Shown one piece after another: positions 51,501 through 64,000 of a stretch of DNA of 64,000 bases. Positions within the stretch are counted from its first letter, which is position 1. The number at the start of each line of letters is the position of its first letter. Origin of the DNA: Campylorhamphus procurvoides (Eukaryota; Chordata; Aves; Passeriformes; Dendrocolaptidae); assembly GCA_013396655.1 (NCBI GenBank), contig WBMV01000267.1:2484078-2548077 (forward strand). The letters run 5' to 3'. The notes beneath the pieces were generated by a model. It made no database searches and was not told the DNA's origin. It saw only the letters and a program-made list of their open reading frames with translations. A program made the translations under genes and the position numbers.

Positions 51501-54500
51501 ATCAATAGTAATTTTTTATTTATGGCATGAAAGCATTAGACAACTTCACAAATTTTTCCAGGGTTGATTTTTTTTCTGTTTGACATTGGATGCGTTTGGT
51601 TTATTTGGTCACAGCTATGTTTTTTATTAATATTAAAAACAAAGTCTACATAAAAGTAATAGGAGAATTAGAAAAGCCCAGCCCTTCTTTTGATGCAGTG
51701 TACTGATGATATCCAAATCTGGAGTGCACTAGAGGCTATGTCAGCATTTCAGTGGTGGCAACTACACAATTAAAACATTTATCTTCTCTGTCGGTCTTAC
51801 AGAGAGTGCTATTCCCAAAACAGCTCCAGCTGATCAAGTTTTATGGTATTCATGCTATAGAGAAAGCTAAGGAAAAGGTGGTCACTAACAGTCATGATAT
51901 ATGCAATACAGAATCTAACATAACAAATAATCTCATAGGCCATAATTTTGCACTTAAACCATTCCAAAATTACAATAATCATGAAAGTACAAATTGCTTA
52001 TAATAGCCAAAGCTGGAATAAATGCATGAAATTCCCATTCGTTCTCCTGCAAAGCTGCTTATTCAGGTTACTTGTAATGTGCATCATTCAGACTTCCAAC
52101 GTGGTGTTTCTTCAAACATCACATTCAGTGTTTCTAAATGTAGTCTGCTTGTCTGAAATTTTTAACCAAGATACAAAAATCAATGTTATATAAAGCACTC
52201 TTTCCTGATACTGATGATGCACAATATGAGTCACCACTTCAAAGCCTCCAACACACCACCACAAGCCACATTCTTTTAAGTCACGAATAAACCCTAAAGT
52301 GGTTTCTCCTGTCTTGCTTCTGATGAAGCATCCTTGGTTCCCAACAGCAAACTCAAACTCTGACTGTCATGAGACTATAAACTACACAAGCAGAAATTAA
52401 AGCTTCTAAACAATACATGCATCTCCTGTAACTGAAAATGCAAATATTTTGCCAGACCTGTTATTCTTTAAGCGTAAAATAAAATTGTTAGAAAAAGACA
52501 GTCACCAGTGAAATGTTAATGTTGTATCTTTGTTACTATTCCTTTTCCAAGCTTTTTACAGTGAATTTGTGGTGTGGTTTATGTGGTTCCATGATCTGTA
52601 ACAAAAAGGGGGTGGGGTTGAAAGTTCAGTGTACACTCTTTGTCAGTGGCAAAAGTCAGGCCATCAGAGGTGAGGATTCACTCAATAGAAGGCAGTGAAG
52701 CTAAATAACTTCACTGTCACGAGAACTGCTGGACACTTTGTGATGTGCAACAGCCTGTTGGTATCACCGGGCCCTGAAAAATCAGAAGAGGGGAATCCCT
52801 TGCATTTGAACAGAGGAGAAAAAAATAATAAAAAGGAAGTTATTCTTTCTGATCATTCCTTCTTGGCTCATCGCAGCTTCACCCATAGGAAATTCTTTCT
52901 TATCCAGTTACAAGCACTTACACACTGCCCATGTGAGCACTAAGAAGCCACAGCTGCAATAGTCCAGTCAGGTTTGGATTAATATCCCCAGTGGATAGTC
53001 CACCTCAAGCATACATCACAACTTTTAAATACTACTTTATTGTTACAAAACCCTAACAATATAGTCAATATATGGATACAGATAAATGTGTACAGATGCA
53101 CATCTAAGTCTATAAACAAATTGACTCAAGGAAGTCACAAGAAAGTCCAAACAACAAGAAAGTGAAATGCTGCCCAGACCAAATGAAACAGCCTTGCCAG
53201 CAAAAAGTAGACAATGCCATGGATCACCATGAACCCTCAGAACTGGATGACACAGTATGAGAGATAGTGCTCCACTAGAAAAAGCAAATCTCAACAAAAA
53301 ACAATGGTATTTCCTTTCCTAGGGATCTATTTCTGCCATCTTTTACCATGAGAGGGACCATCTCCACATGTAATGACCCAGAACCAAAAAGCAGCACTAG
53401 TGAGGTGCTTGCAACTGTCTAACTTTATTCTCCACCAGGAACCATTTTAGAAGTATATAGCAGTAATACAAACATCCAAAGAAATCTTCTACCACATCTT
53501 CATCTTTTTCCTTCTTTAAGAGGAATACATCCAGTTGGCAAAAGGTCACTATTCCTCTTATGATTTCCGAGATCACAAACCAAAAAGGTCATGCCTTTTA
53601 TCACTGAAATAAAAGCTAAAAATGCCATCTAAGTATTTTGGATCATCTCTGATAAATACTGATGGTGCTGTATACTGTAGAAGCAGCTTTAGTCTTGTTT
53701 CTACTTAGCCTGTTTTGAAAATTAAGCTATTATATTTCTCAGCTGTTTTCACATGATTTCTGATAAGGCCATGTGAAATTCTAGGCTATGAAAAAAATTG
53801 TTTTTTCAAGAACCTATCATTTTGTGATGAAATATAGTTTTTAACTAGTGTGATAATTTAATTTTTAATTTATTTTGGTCAAATATTAATGTATTTCACA
53901 TTCAAGCTTCTATTGCAATTTAGCCAAAACCAGCGAAAAACCACCAAGAGCTCGTACACATTGGAGTGAGCTCTGACAACAGTATTAGCACCTTATGAAT
54001 AAAGCATGTCATCAGTTACGCAAAAGTGACCCCACCAAAAATAACAAGTTATGAATATATATCAAATTGTTGTGAATTGTAGTAAATATAAGTACTCAAA
54101 TTTTTTCAGTATTTTGACTGCAGCAAATTTCACAAGGAGATCCTCACATTTTTAGCAGTAAAATTTTTTTTGGCTGTTTTTGTTTTGGGGCTTTTTTGCA
54201 AAATTTTTTTGTTTGCTTGTTTAACTTATGCAGACATTATAATCTTGTATTATAACCAGAACACAGGTAGAAAGCTAGCCGAAATGCCTATTATGCCTCT
54301 CTGCATTCTCATGTGAATTTATAATTTCAAAATTAGTAATAGTTTAAGGAACATTCCTGCTGTTTTCTTGCTTGATTTCTTCCTCAACCCTCGCCCACTT
54401 TTTGCTCTGCAAGTTCAGTTCCACCACAGTTTAACTGCAACATCACTAGAGATACATGAGGTGCAGGGAAGATAAAAATACATTAAGGTTAAATAGATGT

Positions 54501-55197
54501 GATGAACTTAAGACCTTGATACTGCTTAAGGAACAGAAATTCTAAGTATGTCTGAAGATAAAAACCCTCGAGTTTGTAACTCTTCTGTACTTATCCACAC
54601 AGCAGAAAACACCCAATCACACCCTGTCCCGAGCAACCACCTGAGGATTAGCCAACATAACATCCAAAACTGGAACTTGCTGACACAGGAGTTCAGCTTC
54701 CTTCCACTAGGAAGCAGTGTTAATCCGCTGGGAAACTGGTTGGGGTGGTGTGACCCAGCTCTGGACTGCACTCTGCAACATGGGCACAGCTCGTTTCAGT
54801 GCAGCAATTCAGCAATGCCATTTCTCATCATCTAAAACACCCAGCGTCATACAAAGCACTGAACTCAAGGTCCTTGGTACAAAAGAAGAGAGCAGTACCA
54901 AACAGACCTGCCATAATATCCACCAAAGAACCAGCAACAAGCTCTAGGAGCAGACCTCACTCTGTAGGCCATTAGCATGTAGAATTTGGTACTTCTACAC
55001 ATGGCTTTTTCAGTTTGTTCTGATTTAGATAAACTGAATATAGCTAGCATATTATAGAGTCCAAATTCCAAGTTACAGCATTTACCTTACCACACTTCTT
55101 TAAAAGTTATACCATACAACTTACTGCAGAACTACATGGTACTGCTAACTTATAATTTATAATTTCTTTGGAAAATTCTTTAAATTCTTAGGTAAAA

Positions 55198-55578
55198 GCT
55201 CCATGGGCTGTAGGGGAACAGCTGCCTCACCATGGTCTTTACCAAAGGTTGCAGGGGCATCTCTGCTCTGGCACCCGAAGCACCTCTTCCCCCTTTTTCT
55301 TTGCTGACTTTGGTGTCTGCAGAGTTGTTTCTCTCATTTATTCTCACTTCTCTCTATGGCAACTGCTACTGTTGCACAGCAACTTTTCCCCTTCCTTAAA
55401 CACATTATCCCAGAGGCATTACCACTGTCGTTGATGAGCTCAGCCTTGGCCAGCTTCAGGAACATCTTGGAGCTGGCTGGTGTTGGCTCTGTTGGACATC
55501 GGGGAAGCTTCTGGCAGTCTCTCATAGAAGCCACCCCTGCAGCCCCCTCCACTACCAAAACCTCACCATGCAAACCAA
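55198..55578. repeat. Common avian interspersed repeat, probably ERV-derived
   Basis: The block matches from memory a repeat found in many bird genomes and non-coding transcripts. Landmarks on the plus strand are CCATGGGCTGTAGGGGAACA, CACCATGGTCTTTACCAAAG, GAAGCACCTCTTCCCCC, TTGGTGTCTGCAGAGTTG, CTGGCTGGTGTTGGCTCTG and AGAAGCCACCCCTGCAGCCC. I believe it belongs to an LTR retrotransposon (LTR or internal part) but cannot name the family, fix its orientation or see its termini. Open frames of 78-118 codons across it, on both strands, are part of the repeat and not host exons. Confidence 0.65.
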
Positions 55579-58500
55579 AAACAAGCCTTTGAGCTACTGT
55601 CGAACAAGGCAAAAGACTCTTTACAACATGAAAATGGCAGGTCATAGTTACTTCTTGCAAGTGCCTGTTCTTGCAAAGTTTGGGTCTCATCCTTCAGTCA
55701 CATTGTGTGCTGATTGTGCGTCACTAGGGACAGCAGAAGTCCATAAAGGACAGGGAATTCCAAAAAGAAAGTCAATAAGCATCAAGAAAAATAAAAAATG
55801 TGCTCACATCTCAACAAAACTCCTGCTTACTTTTTCTCTACTGAAACCTATTCTGTGAAACATTTTCCTATCAGTTTTACTCAGAGGTAAGACTCCTATC
55901 CACTAGTACGTACATATTTTGGAAAGGTAGGTCATACTTCAGAGCTTTTGTAGAAGGTAAGTCCAAACAACTCACCTAGATTGAGGTTTTAGCAAACTAT
56001 CTTCCCACAAGTGCTTGATCATCACCCCTATACAATAGTTAATGACTTTGCATGACCTGCCTAAAATCAGCAAAATCTGTTTTGAAATCCAGCTCCAGTG
56101 CTCAAGAATTTCTGGCTTCTAGTCCCATGTACAAACTCAGTAGTTTTAAAGCCTGCCACAACACTAGCTTTAGTTCTTTGCTAAAGAAAACCAAGTGACA
56201 TAAAAGACTTGATACTCTACCTTTAAAAAGAAGCTACAAATCCTTTCAAGATCAGAACAACGCATTTAGGGATTATGTGGCAACTCTAAGAGTCACATTT
56301 TAAACAGAAAAGCTGTAGCATTTCTGGATAGTTTTCTGGTGGATTGCCCAGCTGAGGTACCAACAGCAAATACAGACTGCCCAGTAAACAGCACAAAACA
56401 GTGCATATTTCAACAGCAGATGTTCTAAACAACACAAAACAGTGGTTTTCCTAGCAAAAAGCATTGTCATGGAGTGGACAGAACCAAGCATTAGCAGTTT
56501 TGCATGTTACATGTACTTCACATGATGCACCTCCCTGTGACCAAATCACTCCCACCAGATTGACGAATTTATCATCTACCATCACATTTGCTGCAAGTTT
56601 TACAGCCTTTGTGTGCTTGAAAATTCCAAGCATACTGTGGTCACTGAAACATGAGAAAAGAAGGTGCAATTTTAGTCCTCTGAGATTCTGCATATCTACC
56701 TGTAGTAGCAGCAAGTTTTTGGGTTTGCAGACCCAGTCAGGCCTATAATGAAGTTTTGTAGATCTTCGTTTGAAGACTCAGGAGGTATCAGCAAACTTCA
56801 AATTTATTTCTCCAAAGGAAAACAACAAGGGGGAAAAAGATTGCAACTGTAGGACTTCGAGCAGTGAAATGTTGATGTTTTTAGTTTCTTTTATTTGATT
56901 ACAGAAGTAATCATACAGGATGACAAAGTAACACAAATAAATTCCCCATAGTGACCTTATCAACAGGTGGCCTTTAATACTGTCCATGTATCAGGACTTT
57001 GATCCCAACCAGCTACAAAAACCCATGCTTCTTATTGAAAGAGACAGAAAAAAAACCCTTGGAAAAAAAGACACAATTTATTAGTACTCTTTATCTCAAT
57101 CTGCTGCTCAGCTAAGCATTTAAGAAAAATAAGAATTCCAGAAGATATTAGTAAAAAATCAGTTTCCTGGGAAGTTTAAACATTTACATACCGTAAATTA
57201 CTCAACTCTATTGTACACTGTTTAAGCAATGCATTACATAGGTTGCTAGGTTATGCTGTTTATGCAATTCTCACCCATGACAATCTCTATACCTGGAAAT
57301 CAATAGCATTAAAACTTATAACAAGAAATTCAAAAAACCTGGTAAAGCATCAAAGCAACAGAAGAAACCTGTACCAAATTCCCTCCAGTCTTTGCTACCT
57401 GCACCAATTCCAAGCAAAAACAACTTCAAGCAAAGATTCACTTATCAAGTTGCTGGAAACAGTTCAAATAAAAGAAACACAATTAAAAAAACAACTCCCA
57501 AACACATCTGACTGATTTTCAGTGAGGTTATTGTTTTAAAACTCTGTGTTGATTTACAATGCCTAATAAGAGACTTGTGCTGTTAAAATACTAATGAGAC
57601 ATTCAAGTTCCTACATGCTGCATTATACTTGTATTAAAATACATCTCTAAAGTCTACTAAAAGCTGCACTTAAAACACTAAATAGTAAGACTGGAAAAAG
57701 TGGTTTAAGATTGCATTTTCAGCTACATTTCCAAAAGTTACCCAGTTCCCTTGCATTCAAGTGCATGTTTGAAGCTGTGTAATTACTTTCAATAACTGTA
57801 GTAAGTGAAAATCCATGTTAAAACTGACATGTTGCAACTTGAAAGCATTTTTGCAATTTATATATTAACAAGCAGAACATGCACGTTACGTAAGCAAACT
57901 GTTGTTAGACATTCCAATGGTTTAGTTTTAGAAGTTATAAAAGTTTTCTTGTAGAGAAATTTATTCAGGCAGTCAGTGACGGGCAATAATACTTTTCAGC
58001 TCAAGCTGCATACTACAGAATAGTAAGAAAACACGAATATTTGATTAGAAGTACTGGTACTTGTTGAACTAGTTCAGATGTATTTCATGTTCAATTGTCA
58101 ACACACAGTGATCGCCACTTAAGATGTTTATTCAGCTTTTGTACTAAGTTACTTTATAAATTAATTACCTAATTTATAATTACTAATTACCTAAGGTGAT
58201 TTACATGGGCAATTATTAGAAAACACCTTTGACAATAACTGAAGCTGTTTCTGCACATCACAACAACTGTACCTGATGCCATGAAATTGCCTAATTGCAA
58301 AGTACTTCAATTGACTCCACCAAATATTCCTGTGATCAGTGTCAGGGGTGCCACACAAGGGACAGAAAAGCTGCCAAAAACTCAGTCACAGGGCAGGCAG
58401 ATCACACAATTTACCTTTTTCATTTTTAAGAAATAAAACATTAATTAGGTATGTCTATACCCACATACAAAAGTTAACTTACTACTATAACTGCATTTTC

Positions 58501-59454
58501 AGATAGTTTGTTCTGTTATTGATATTTTTCTAGTCACACTGGAGAAAGTTGGTGGGGGGGTGGAAACAAGGTGGATAAAAGGCATTTCTGAAGCATAAAC
58601 AGAACTACTAAATTCACCCTGAATTACTGAAGGGAAAAGCAGAAGTGAAGCAGCACCTACAGGTATTCAAATTTAGGATTAGTACCTATAATCAGATTAA
58701 TTCATACTTAAGAGGCAAACATCTGCATTTTTGTATAACAAACCAAGGGTTCTGCCTTACCATACTGTTACTTCAAACTGTAACTCAAGTTTAATGTTTC
58801 ATTCTCACAAGACTTTTTGCTTGAGATCCCCAACGGTGTAGAAAAAGTTGCTGGAAATACCAGTTAGAACTCCAACACTGGTGATGTCCAGAAGACTGAG
58901 GTAGTGGGGATACAACAGGGGCTAATCCAGGCACTTTGCATAATCTGAATTGTTCCGGAGGGTGGTTATTTTACCCTCAAGGTTTACACATGAAATACAT
59001 GAATGCAAAGTACTGTAAAATATTGAAATCAACACAATTTCAGATGCCTTCATTTTTAGGAAAAGGTCTAAACTGTGCAGGAGTCTTGAGCTGGCCATGT
59101 CTTAAAGTGCCTTTTATATGCCATTAATCTACTCAGTGATCAAAAAGGTCAGTGCAATAGATTGGGAGACCCTTGGTACCTTTAGCCAAACCAACACAGG
59201 CAAAGGAAATCAAGATGTTGAGGGCTAGAATCCCCAGGAGATGCCCAAGAAAATCCTAGTAACTACTTTAACCCACAGCAACTCAATATTCATGCTATAA
59301 TGTAAGCCATACCACTGCAATCCCTTTGCTCTGCTGGGAGATGACAATCAAGAACATGATGAATGGGGCCTGACAACCCTATCTTTCTCAGAGAAGCTAT
59401 TTTGGCTTGCTGTGGTATTAAGAACAATTTGTCACAAACATTTTTAATTTCATT
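55579..59454. other. Intron 1 DNA, nothing recognised
   Basis: AT-rich unique-looking sequence. A G7 run lies near 58554-58560. A short AT-rich direct repeat (TAATTACCTAA type) lies at about 58161-58194. No exon or larger repeat was recognised. Confidence 0.55.
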
Positions 59455-59880
59455 TCAGTTAAGGTGGTGAAGGAACTGGAGCATCTCTCCTATGAGAAAA
59501 GGCTGAGAGAGCTGTGAGTTCAGCCTGAAGAAGAGAACAAGGGGGTTTTATCAATGTCTACAAACATGTGAAGTGAAGGGCCATAGAGGACAGAGCCAGG
59601 CTTTTGCCAGAGGCTCCCAGTGTCAGGATCAGAGGTAGTGGGCACACACTGACACACAGGAGGCTCTCTCTGAACATCAGGAAACACTTTTTTACTGTGA
59701 GGGTGACTGAGTACTTGCACAGATTGCCCAGAGATGTGGAGTCTCTTTCCTTGGAGATACTCAAAAACCATCTGCACACAGTCCCAGTCAACTGGCTCTA
59801 GATGGCCCTGTCTGAGCACTGGGGCATGACCAGAGGACTACCAGAGATCCCTTTCAACCTCAGCCATTCTGATTCTGTAG
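59455..59880 (+). repeat. CR1 LINE, 3' part, about 430 bases
   Basis: CR1 3' UTR, plus orientation: GGAACTGGAGCATCTCTCC, GAGAAAAGGCTGAGAGAGCT, CTGAACATCAGGAAACACTT, TTTACTGTGAGGGTGACTGA, AGATTGCCCAGAGATGTGGA and CCCTTTCAACCTCAGCCATT, with the tail CTGATTCTGTAG. It starts abruptly at about 59455 (5' truncation). Antisense to ZFYVE28. Confidence 0.94.
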
Positions 59881-62423
59881 TTAAGGTGAGAAAAAAATGC
59901 ATAAAGACAGAAAAGAAAGATCCTTCCTCAAACTTTCCCTGCAGACATGGCAAAATTAACAACAAAATAGTACCTACTAAGAGAATATAATTTAGCATTT
60001 AATTCTGCAGCTAAGTATTATTAAAATAAGAAAATATAATAATTTAATATTTTAAAATACTACATTAAAAAATAACATTCTAATCCTGGAAAGTTATTTG
60101 CTTTCAGCCACCTAACTAAACAAATAAGTTACCTTAAAATAGATGCAGTATTTTGCAGTCCTTAAACAAAAAAAATCAGCCATACAAAGTGTGAATTTTC
60201 TAAAAAAGTAACAAGATTTAACCTTAAGACAGTTGTTACCACTGGCAGCATTCTGGCACCAACTAAGGTTTCATTTACAAAAGTACTCAAACCAAGTTGT
60301 GGCGATCTCACTAAAAAGCTCTTCTAACAAATCACTTCCTTTTATTCTTATATAGGGAAGCCATTATACTTTTAAAACAAAGATCCAGGGTACCTGATGC
60401 TGCTCTCATGAGAGAAAAAGGACTAAGTTACAAAAAGGAAAATAGACTAAAATAACATGTTCAGTATTGTGAATGTCCTCTAGTGTTTTTCAGGATTATC
60501 TATGTTTTTTTCTTACAGAAGAACATGACTTTAGAAAAGGTCAGAAACTGGAGGAATCCTAGAATATACAACTGATGGCTATGACTCATTTCCATTCTCT
60601 GACGTCTCCAAAATTTTAAATGAAGTAACTATTGTACGTGCAAAATTCAGAAGTACCTCTTACAGAGAAAATAATACTACTTCAAATGCTGAAAGCAGAT
60701 TAGCCAGCTCACTTTAGGAATTCCAAGAGTTGTATTCACAGAAGCTAGACTTCCAGGAATGTGACTTGCCTTCCTTCGGAGACAGCAGAGAGAATAAAAG
60801 AAGAGAGCTCTTCTAGGTGGTAAGTCACACTAAAAACTAGCTACAGATGCTACAGACTGTCTCCTGCAGAAGTGTCTTTCACTTCCTCATGTGGGAAGCA
60901 GACAAGCTTCAGTAGGCTAAAGTTAGTCCTTGAATAGCTTGGCAATGTCTCTTCCCTTAGAAAAAAGGAGGTAACATTCCTCCCTCTCTGCAGCTCTTGT
61001 GAAGCCTACATAAACGCACACACTCTCAGACTCTCTGCTAATGGGAAAGACAGAAAAAGTTGATAAGAGTTTTGTTTTAAAGCTTTCTGGTTTTAGAAAA
61101 TAACGCTGTTCAAGGCATGCTCTGTGACAGCAGCTGCCCCAGGCTTTCCTCAGGTGCCAACATCTGAAGGAACTACCTGCAAAAAGGCTCAATTCTTGCA
61201 TTCCTTCATCAACTTAGTACCTTCTTGAATCATCTACTACAATAATACGTAGGAATAAACAGCTCCACTCCGGACCTCGGCTACTTCCATTACAGAAGGG
61301 AAGCCACAACTTTGCCTTCAGAGAAATTTTCTTTAGACTTTTCTAAAAACAGCCTAAAACCTATCCAACTGCTCATGGAAAGGAAACTTATCAGAACACC
61401 TCATATAAATACTTTAGAAGCCAAAGCAGAACGAAACCTAAATCAGCAAATGCAGATATATTCAAAGTATCCAGAGTCAAAGCTTTGGTGTAAAAAAAAA
61501 AAAAAAAGCTATTTTCCCAGATGAATTTTCCCCACTAAAACTGAAGATTCCTTATGCTCATCATAAAAAACACCCACACTGTGCACCCACACATAAACCT
61601 GGCAAAAAGACTCAGAATGAAACAGAATCAACACTTTTGCAAGGTGTATGGTCCAAGAACCAAGTATCAGTCAATGAACATGAAAAGTTAACCTCTTCCT
61701 CAATAAAGGATCTGCAGAAACCAGTTGGTCTTTTAATTTTCTGACATTTTTTTAAAATAACAAGAAAATATATTAATTTCACTGCCTTATTCAATAGCTT
61801 TAGTTAACCTAAATACACATGAACTATCTCTTAGATCTTTACTCAACTTCTGCTTTTGACCTAAGGCATCTCATTCAATCTGGGAAAAAGTGAGGGGTTT
61901 AATTGTGCTTTGTAGGAAGTTCATGAACCCAGTGGCTTGGAAATGTTCATTTCCCCAATATTGCAACAGACTCAATTTCACTGATGAACTTTAATGAGTC
62001 GCTGTTGCCAAGATTAATCCCATTTCTTTCAATCCTCCACCCCCATTCCTGCATACCTGGCTAGCTACCACTCAGTTCTTGGATGACTACAGCTCATCTT
62101 GCCTCTCACTGTCAAATTGATTTAATCAGCAAATCTAGGGGGGAAACTTTCCAAGGGGCAGGAAGAAGAGTGGAAAAGAGGTCAATTCAGTTCTTACAAA
62201 CATCCAAACTGTTCTGGACTGAATCAGCTCAGCAAGGGCTCCAACAAATGCCATAGCCAAATCTGGGGAAGCAGTGGGAAGGAGGCAGAGGGTGAGAAGT
62301 GGTCACAGTACTGTCAAATTGGTTCAGACTGGCATTGAGCATTGGAAGGAAACTACTTACAAAGGCAGGCAGACTGTTCCAAAGAGATGGTGAAAACATT
62401 TTTGCGAAATTTGAAGAATAGGT
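59881..62423. other. Intron 1 DNA, nothing recognised
   Basis: AT-rich unique-looking sequence. The longest mononucleotide run noted in the window, A16, lies at 61492-61507. No exon or repeat was recognised. Confidence 0.55.
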
Positions 62424-63018
62424 CAGCAATGGGCCCTTGACTGGAGGGCCAAGAGCATCCTGGGCTGCAATAGGTAGAGCACGACCAGCATGTCAACAGA
62501 GGTAAGCCTGCCTTTCCAGTCAGGACTAGGGATACATTTGGAATGCTGGGTCCAGTTCTGGACCTCTGGGTAAAAAAAATGCATTAACACACTGGAGAGT
62601 GTCCAGAGGGCCACCAGTAATTCAGATGTTAGAACATTTGTCAACCTGGGACAGACAGAGCTGGAACTGTTCAACCTGGAAAAGCGAAGGCTTGGAGTAG
62701 ATCTGATCAATGTATATAAATATCTGATGAGAGGGTGGAAAGAAGACTTAGACTTGTCATAGTGACACCCACTGAGAACAAAAGAGGTAGCAGATACAAA
62801 CTGAAATCCAGGAAATTACATCTGAACATCAGGAAACACAATTTTACTCTTAGGGCAACTGAGCATTGGCACGGGCTACCCTGAGAGGTTGTGGAGTCTC
62901 CACTCTTGGAGTTATTCAAAACCCGACTAGACATGGTCCTGAGAAACCAAGGGGGATGGATTAGGCAATCTTAACAGGTCCCTTCCAACCTCACCATCTC
63001 TACAATTCTGTGATTATG
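62424..63018 (+). repeat. CR1 LINE, end of ORF2 plus 3' UTR, about 600 bases
   Basis: It begins in the last codons of CR1 ORF2 (GCATCCTGGGCTGCAATAGG at about 62454; the frame is broken by a stop soon after). It continues through GGTCCAGTTCTGGACCTCTG, ACTGGAGAGTGTCCAGAGGG, CTGGAAAAGCGAAGGCTTGG, CTGAACATCAGGAAACACAA, GAGAGGTTGTGGAGTCTCC and GGTCCCTTCCAACCTCACC, and ends with the tail CAATTCTGTGATTATG. It is 5'-truncated, in the same orientation and of a similar subfamily to the copy at 59455. Confidence 0.94.
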
Positions 63019-64000
63019 CATAACTACAAATCCATCTATCATGTACAAAAAGCTATGATGTATTACTATCACCCAAAGCCAGGCAATTCTACACAGACAT
63101 AGCAGAGAACTCCCATGTGCTTCATTAGCTGTCATTAGTTATCATTACAATATTCTGAATGAATCCTTTAAACATATTGACAGAACACAAAGGCTTGATA
63201 TGATCCTGGTATACATGCTGTCATTGACTTAGGACATCGTAGACAAAAATTAAATTACTGTTGTACATCAAGAGCAGCATTTACCTATGAAAACAAATCA
63301 CATGCTGCTGTGTAGTCTTACATGCCTTACAACACCCTATTCTGCAACCTAGAGTTGCTCATCATTTAAGGAGGGTCAGGCTGTTCAACAGCAAATTAGA
63401 AAAAACACAGAAGTTTGCAAAAAGCCCATAGCATTGCAAACATATTTGGCCACATGCTTTTCCAACCTGACCTGAACTAATATCCCAGCATGACACCAGT
63501 GATTTGCCTGTGGCTGAACAGAGAGCCCTGAAATGACTTATAGGTTACCACATCCTGGAAACTTGAGATCACAAGGCAGTAAAAACTGGCAGTTCAAGAG
63601 GGAATGCTTCTTAAGCTTTTCTCCTCAATTTGTTAAATAGCTTTATAACTTTCCTATCACACAGAACTAATTCCCACACCACTCCCACTGGACATGCTAT
63701 TCTTTACTTTTCAGTCTGAACTTCAGTGAACCTACAGCAACTGCTGAGAGTTTTCTTTTCAGGAGAGTTACAGTAGGAAAATAGACACAAAAGGTCTACA
63801 ACATGCTAATTAATTATTTTCCCTAAGGATATACTATTGTACTTTGATGGCTCTGTAGAGCAGCATAAAGCACCTGGATACTTAATTTTTCTTTTCGAAT
63901 ACTCATCCCAATAATGTAGCACCAGAAATGTACAAAGCTCATTTAAATATTATTATGAGGCTGCAGAGGGTGCTCCAACACCGCTTATAGACAGTTTCTG
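63019..64000. other. Intron 1 DNA to the window edge, nothing recognised
   Basis: AT-rich unique-looking sequence. No exon, CpG island or promoter was seen; the first coding exon of ZFYVE28 is not here. Confidence 0.55.

Larger units (their letters stand above)
35502..55197. other. Intron 1 DNA, about 20 kb without recognised genes or large repeats
   Basis: AT-rich unique-looking sequence. Items listed separately are the CpG cluster at 35944-36081, a short direct repeat at 38184-38222, and small tandem duplications at 41994-42055 and 42089-42134. Also present are a T10 run at 40052-40061, an undetermined base at 40739, an A/C-rich tract at about 42487-42580, an A14 run at 43843-43856, and a GC-richer patch at about 45590-46080 with overlapping open frames (to 113 codons) of no known family. 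This is the longest stretch in the window in which I recognised no transposon; older decayed ones may be missed by eye. Confidence 0.5.
9855..64000 (-). other. ZFYVE28: ZFYVE28 intron 1, 3' part (at least 54 kb)
   Basis: The acceptor AG lies at 9856-9855. The first coding exon, which in ZFYVE28 should be a short Met-starting stretch rich in Arg and Lys next to a CpG-rich promoter, was looked for on the minus strand up to 64000 and not found. No true CpG island is present. The right-hand limit is therefore only the window edge, and a short non-coding or alternative first exon cannot be excluded. No other gene was recognised on either strand. Long runs of A on the plus strand (T on the gene's sense strand) fit a transcribed minus-strand intron. 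Confidence 0.75.

Noticed and set aside
55334..55690. 118-codon minus-strand frame
   Set aside because: Most of it is within the avian repeat at 55198-55578; the frame is a property of the repeat and no protein family is recognised.
60000..64000. Possible first exon or promoter of ZFYVE28 near the right edge
   Set aside because: No CpG island and no Met-starting basic peptide with a donor site was found on the minus strand.
1..64000. CRISPR array, tRNA, rRNA, operon or phage-like system
   Set aside because: No regularly spaced repeats, cloverleaf-like genes or clustered long open frames; the sequence is ordinary bird intron.

Overview
The window is nuclear DNA of a bird. It is AT-rich and gene-poor. 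It carries several truncated CR1 LINE copies with the CR1 3' tail (TCTGTGATTCTG-like), and two LTR pieces of types I recognise from bird genomes. There are no operons, no prokaryotic signals, no tRNA or rRNA genes and no CRISPR array. I cannot name the species; CR1 also occurs in crocodilians and turtles, but the LTR types point to birds.

I can support only one coding exon of a host gene. It is a 141-bp exon on the minus strand at 9714-9854, encoding 47 residues that match the N-terminal region of ZFYVE28 (lateral signaling target protein 2, an endosomal FYVE-domain regulator of EGF receptor signalling). From its position in the protein it should be coding exon 2. The first coding exon was not found up to 64000, and the next exon was not found down to 1. 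The window is therefore best read as the interior of this gene: the 5' part of intron 2 (1-9713), exon 2, and at least 54 kb of intron 1 (9855-64000).

Layout: 1-259 is a CR1 3' end cut by the window edge. 2213-3990 is a nested pair, with a minus-strand CR1 of about 1.2 kb (holding a dead reverse-transcriptase remnant) inserted into an older plus-strand CR1. 8517-9021 is a solo ERV LTR in the gene's orientation, 0.7 kb past exon 2. 17860-18047 is the 3' part of a second, different LTR, antisense to the gene. Further CR1 tails lie at 23703-23980 (+), 34838-34921 (-), 35394-35501 (-), 59455-59880 (+) and 62424-63018 (+). 55198-55578 is a repeat common in bird genomes, probably ERV-derived. The rest is unique-looking intronic DNA with a few local oddities: a CpG cluster near 36.0 kb, a G-quadruplex motif near 31.2 kb, two adjacent small tandem duplications near 42.0 kb, and GC-richer patches near 15.4, 24.4 and 45.8 kb.

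I found no convincing new biological system. Most open reading frames of 60-140 codons here are chance frames in intron or repeat remnants, and I left them out.
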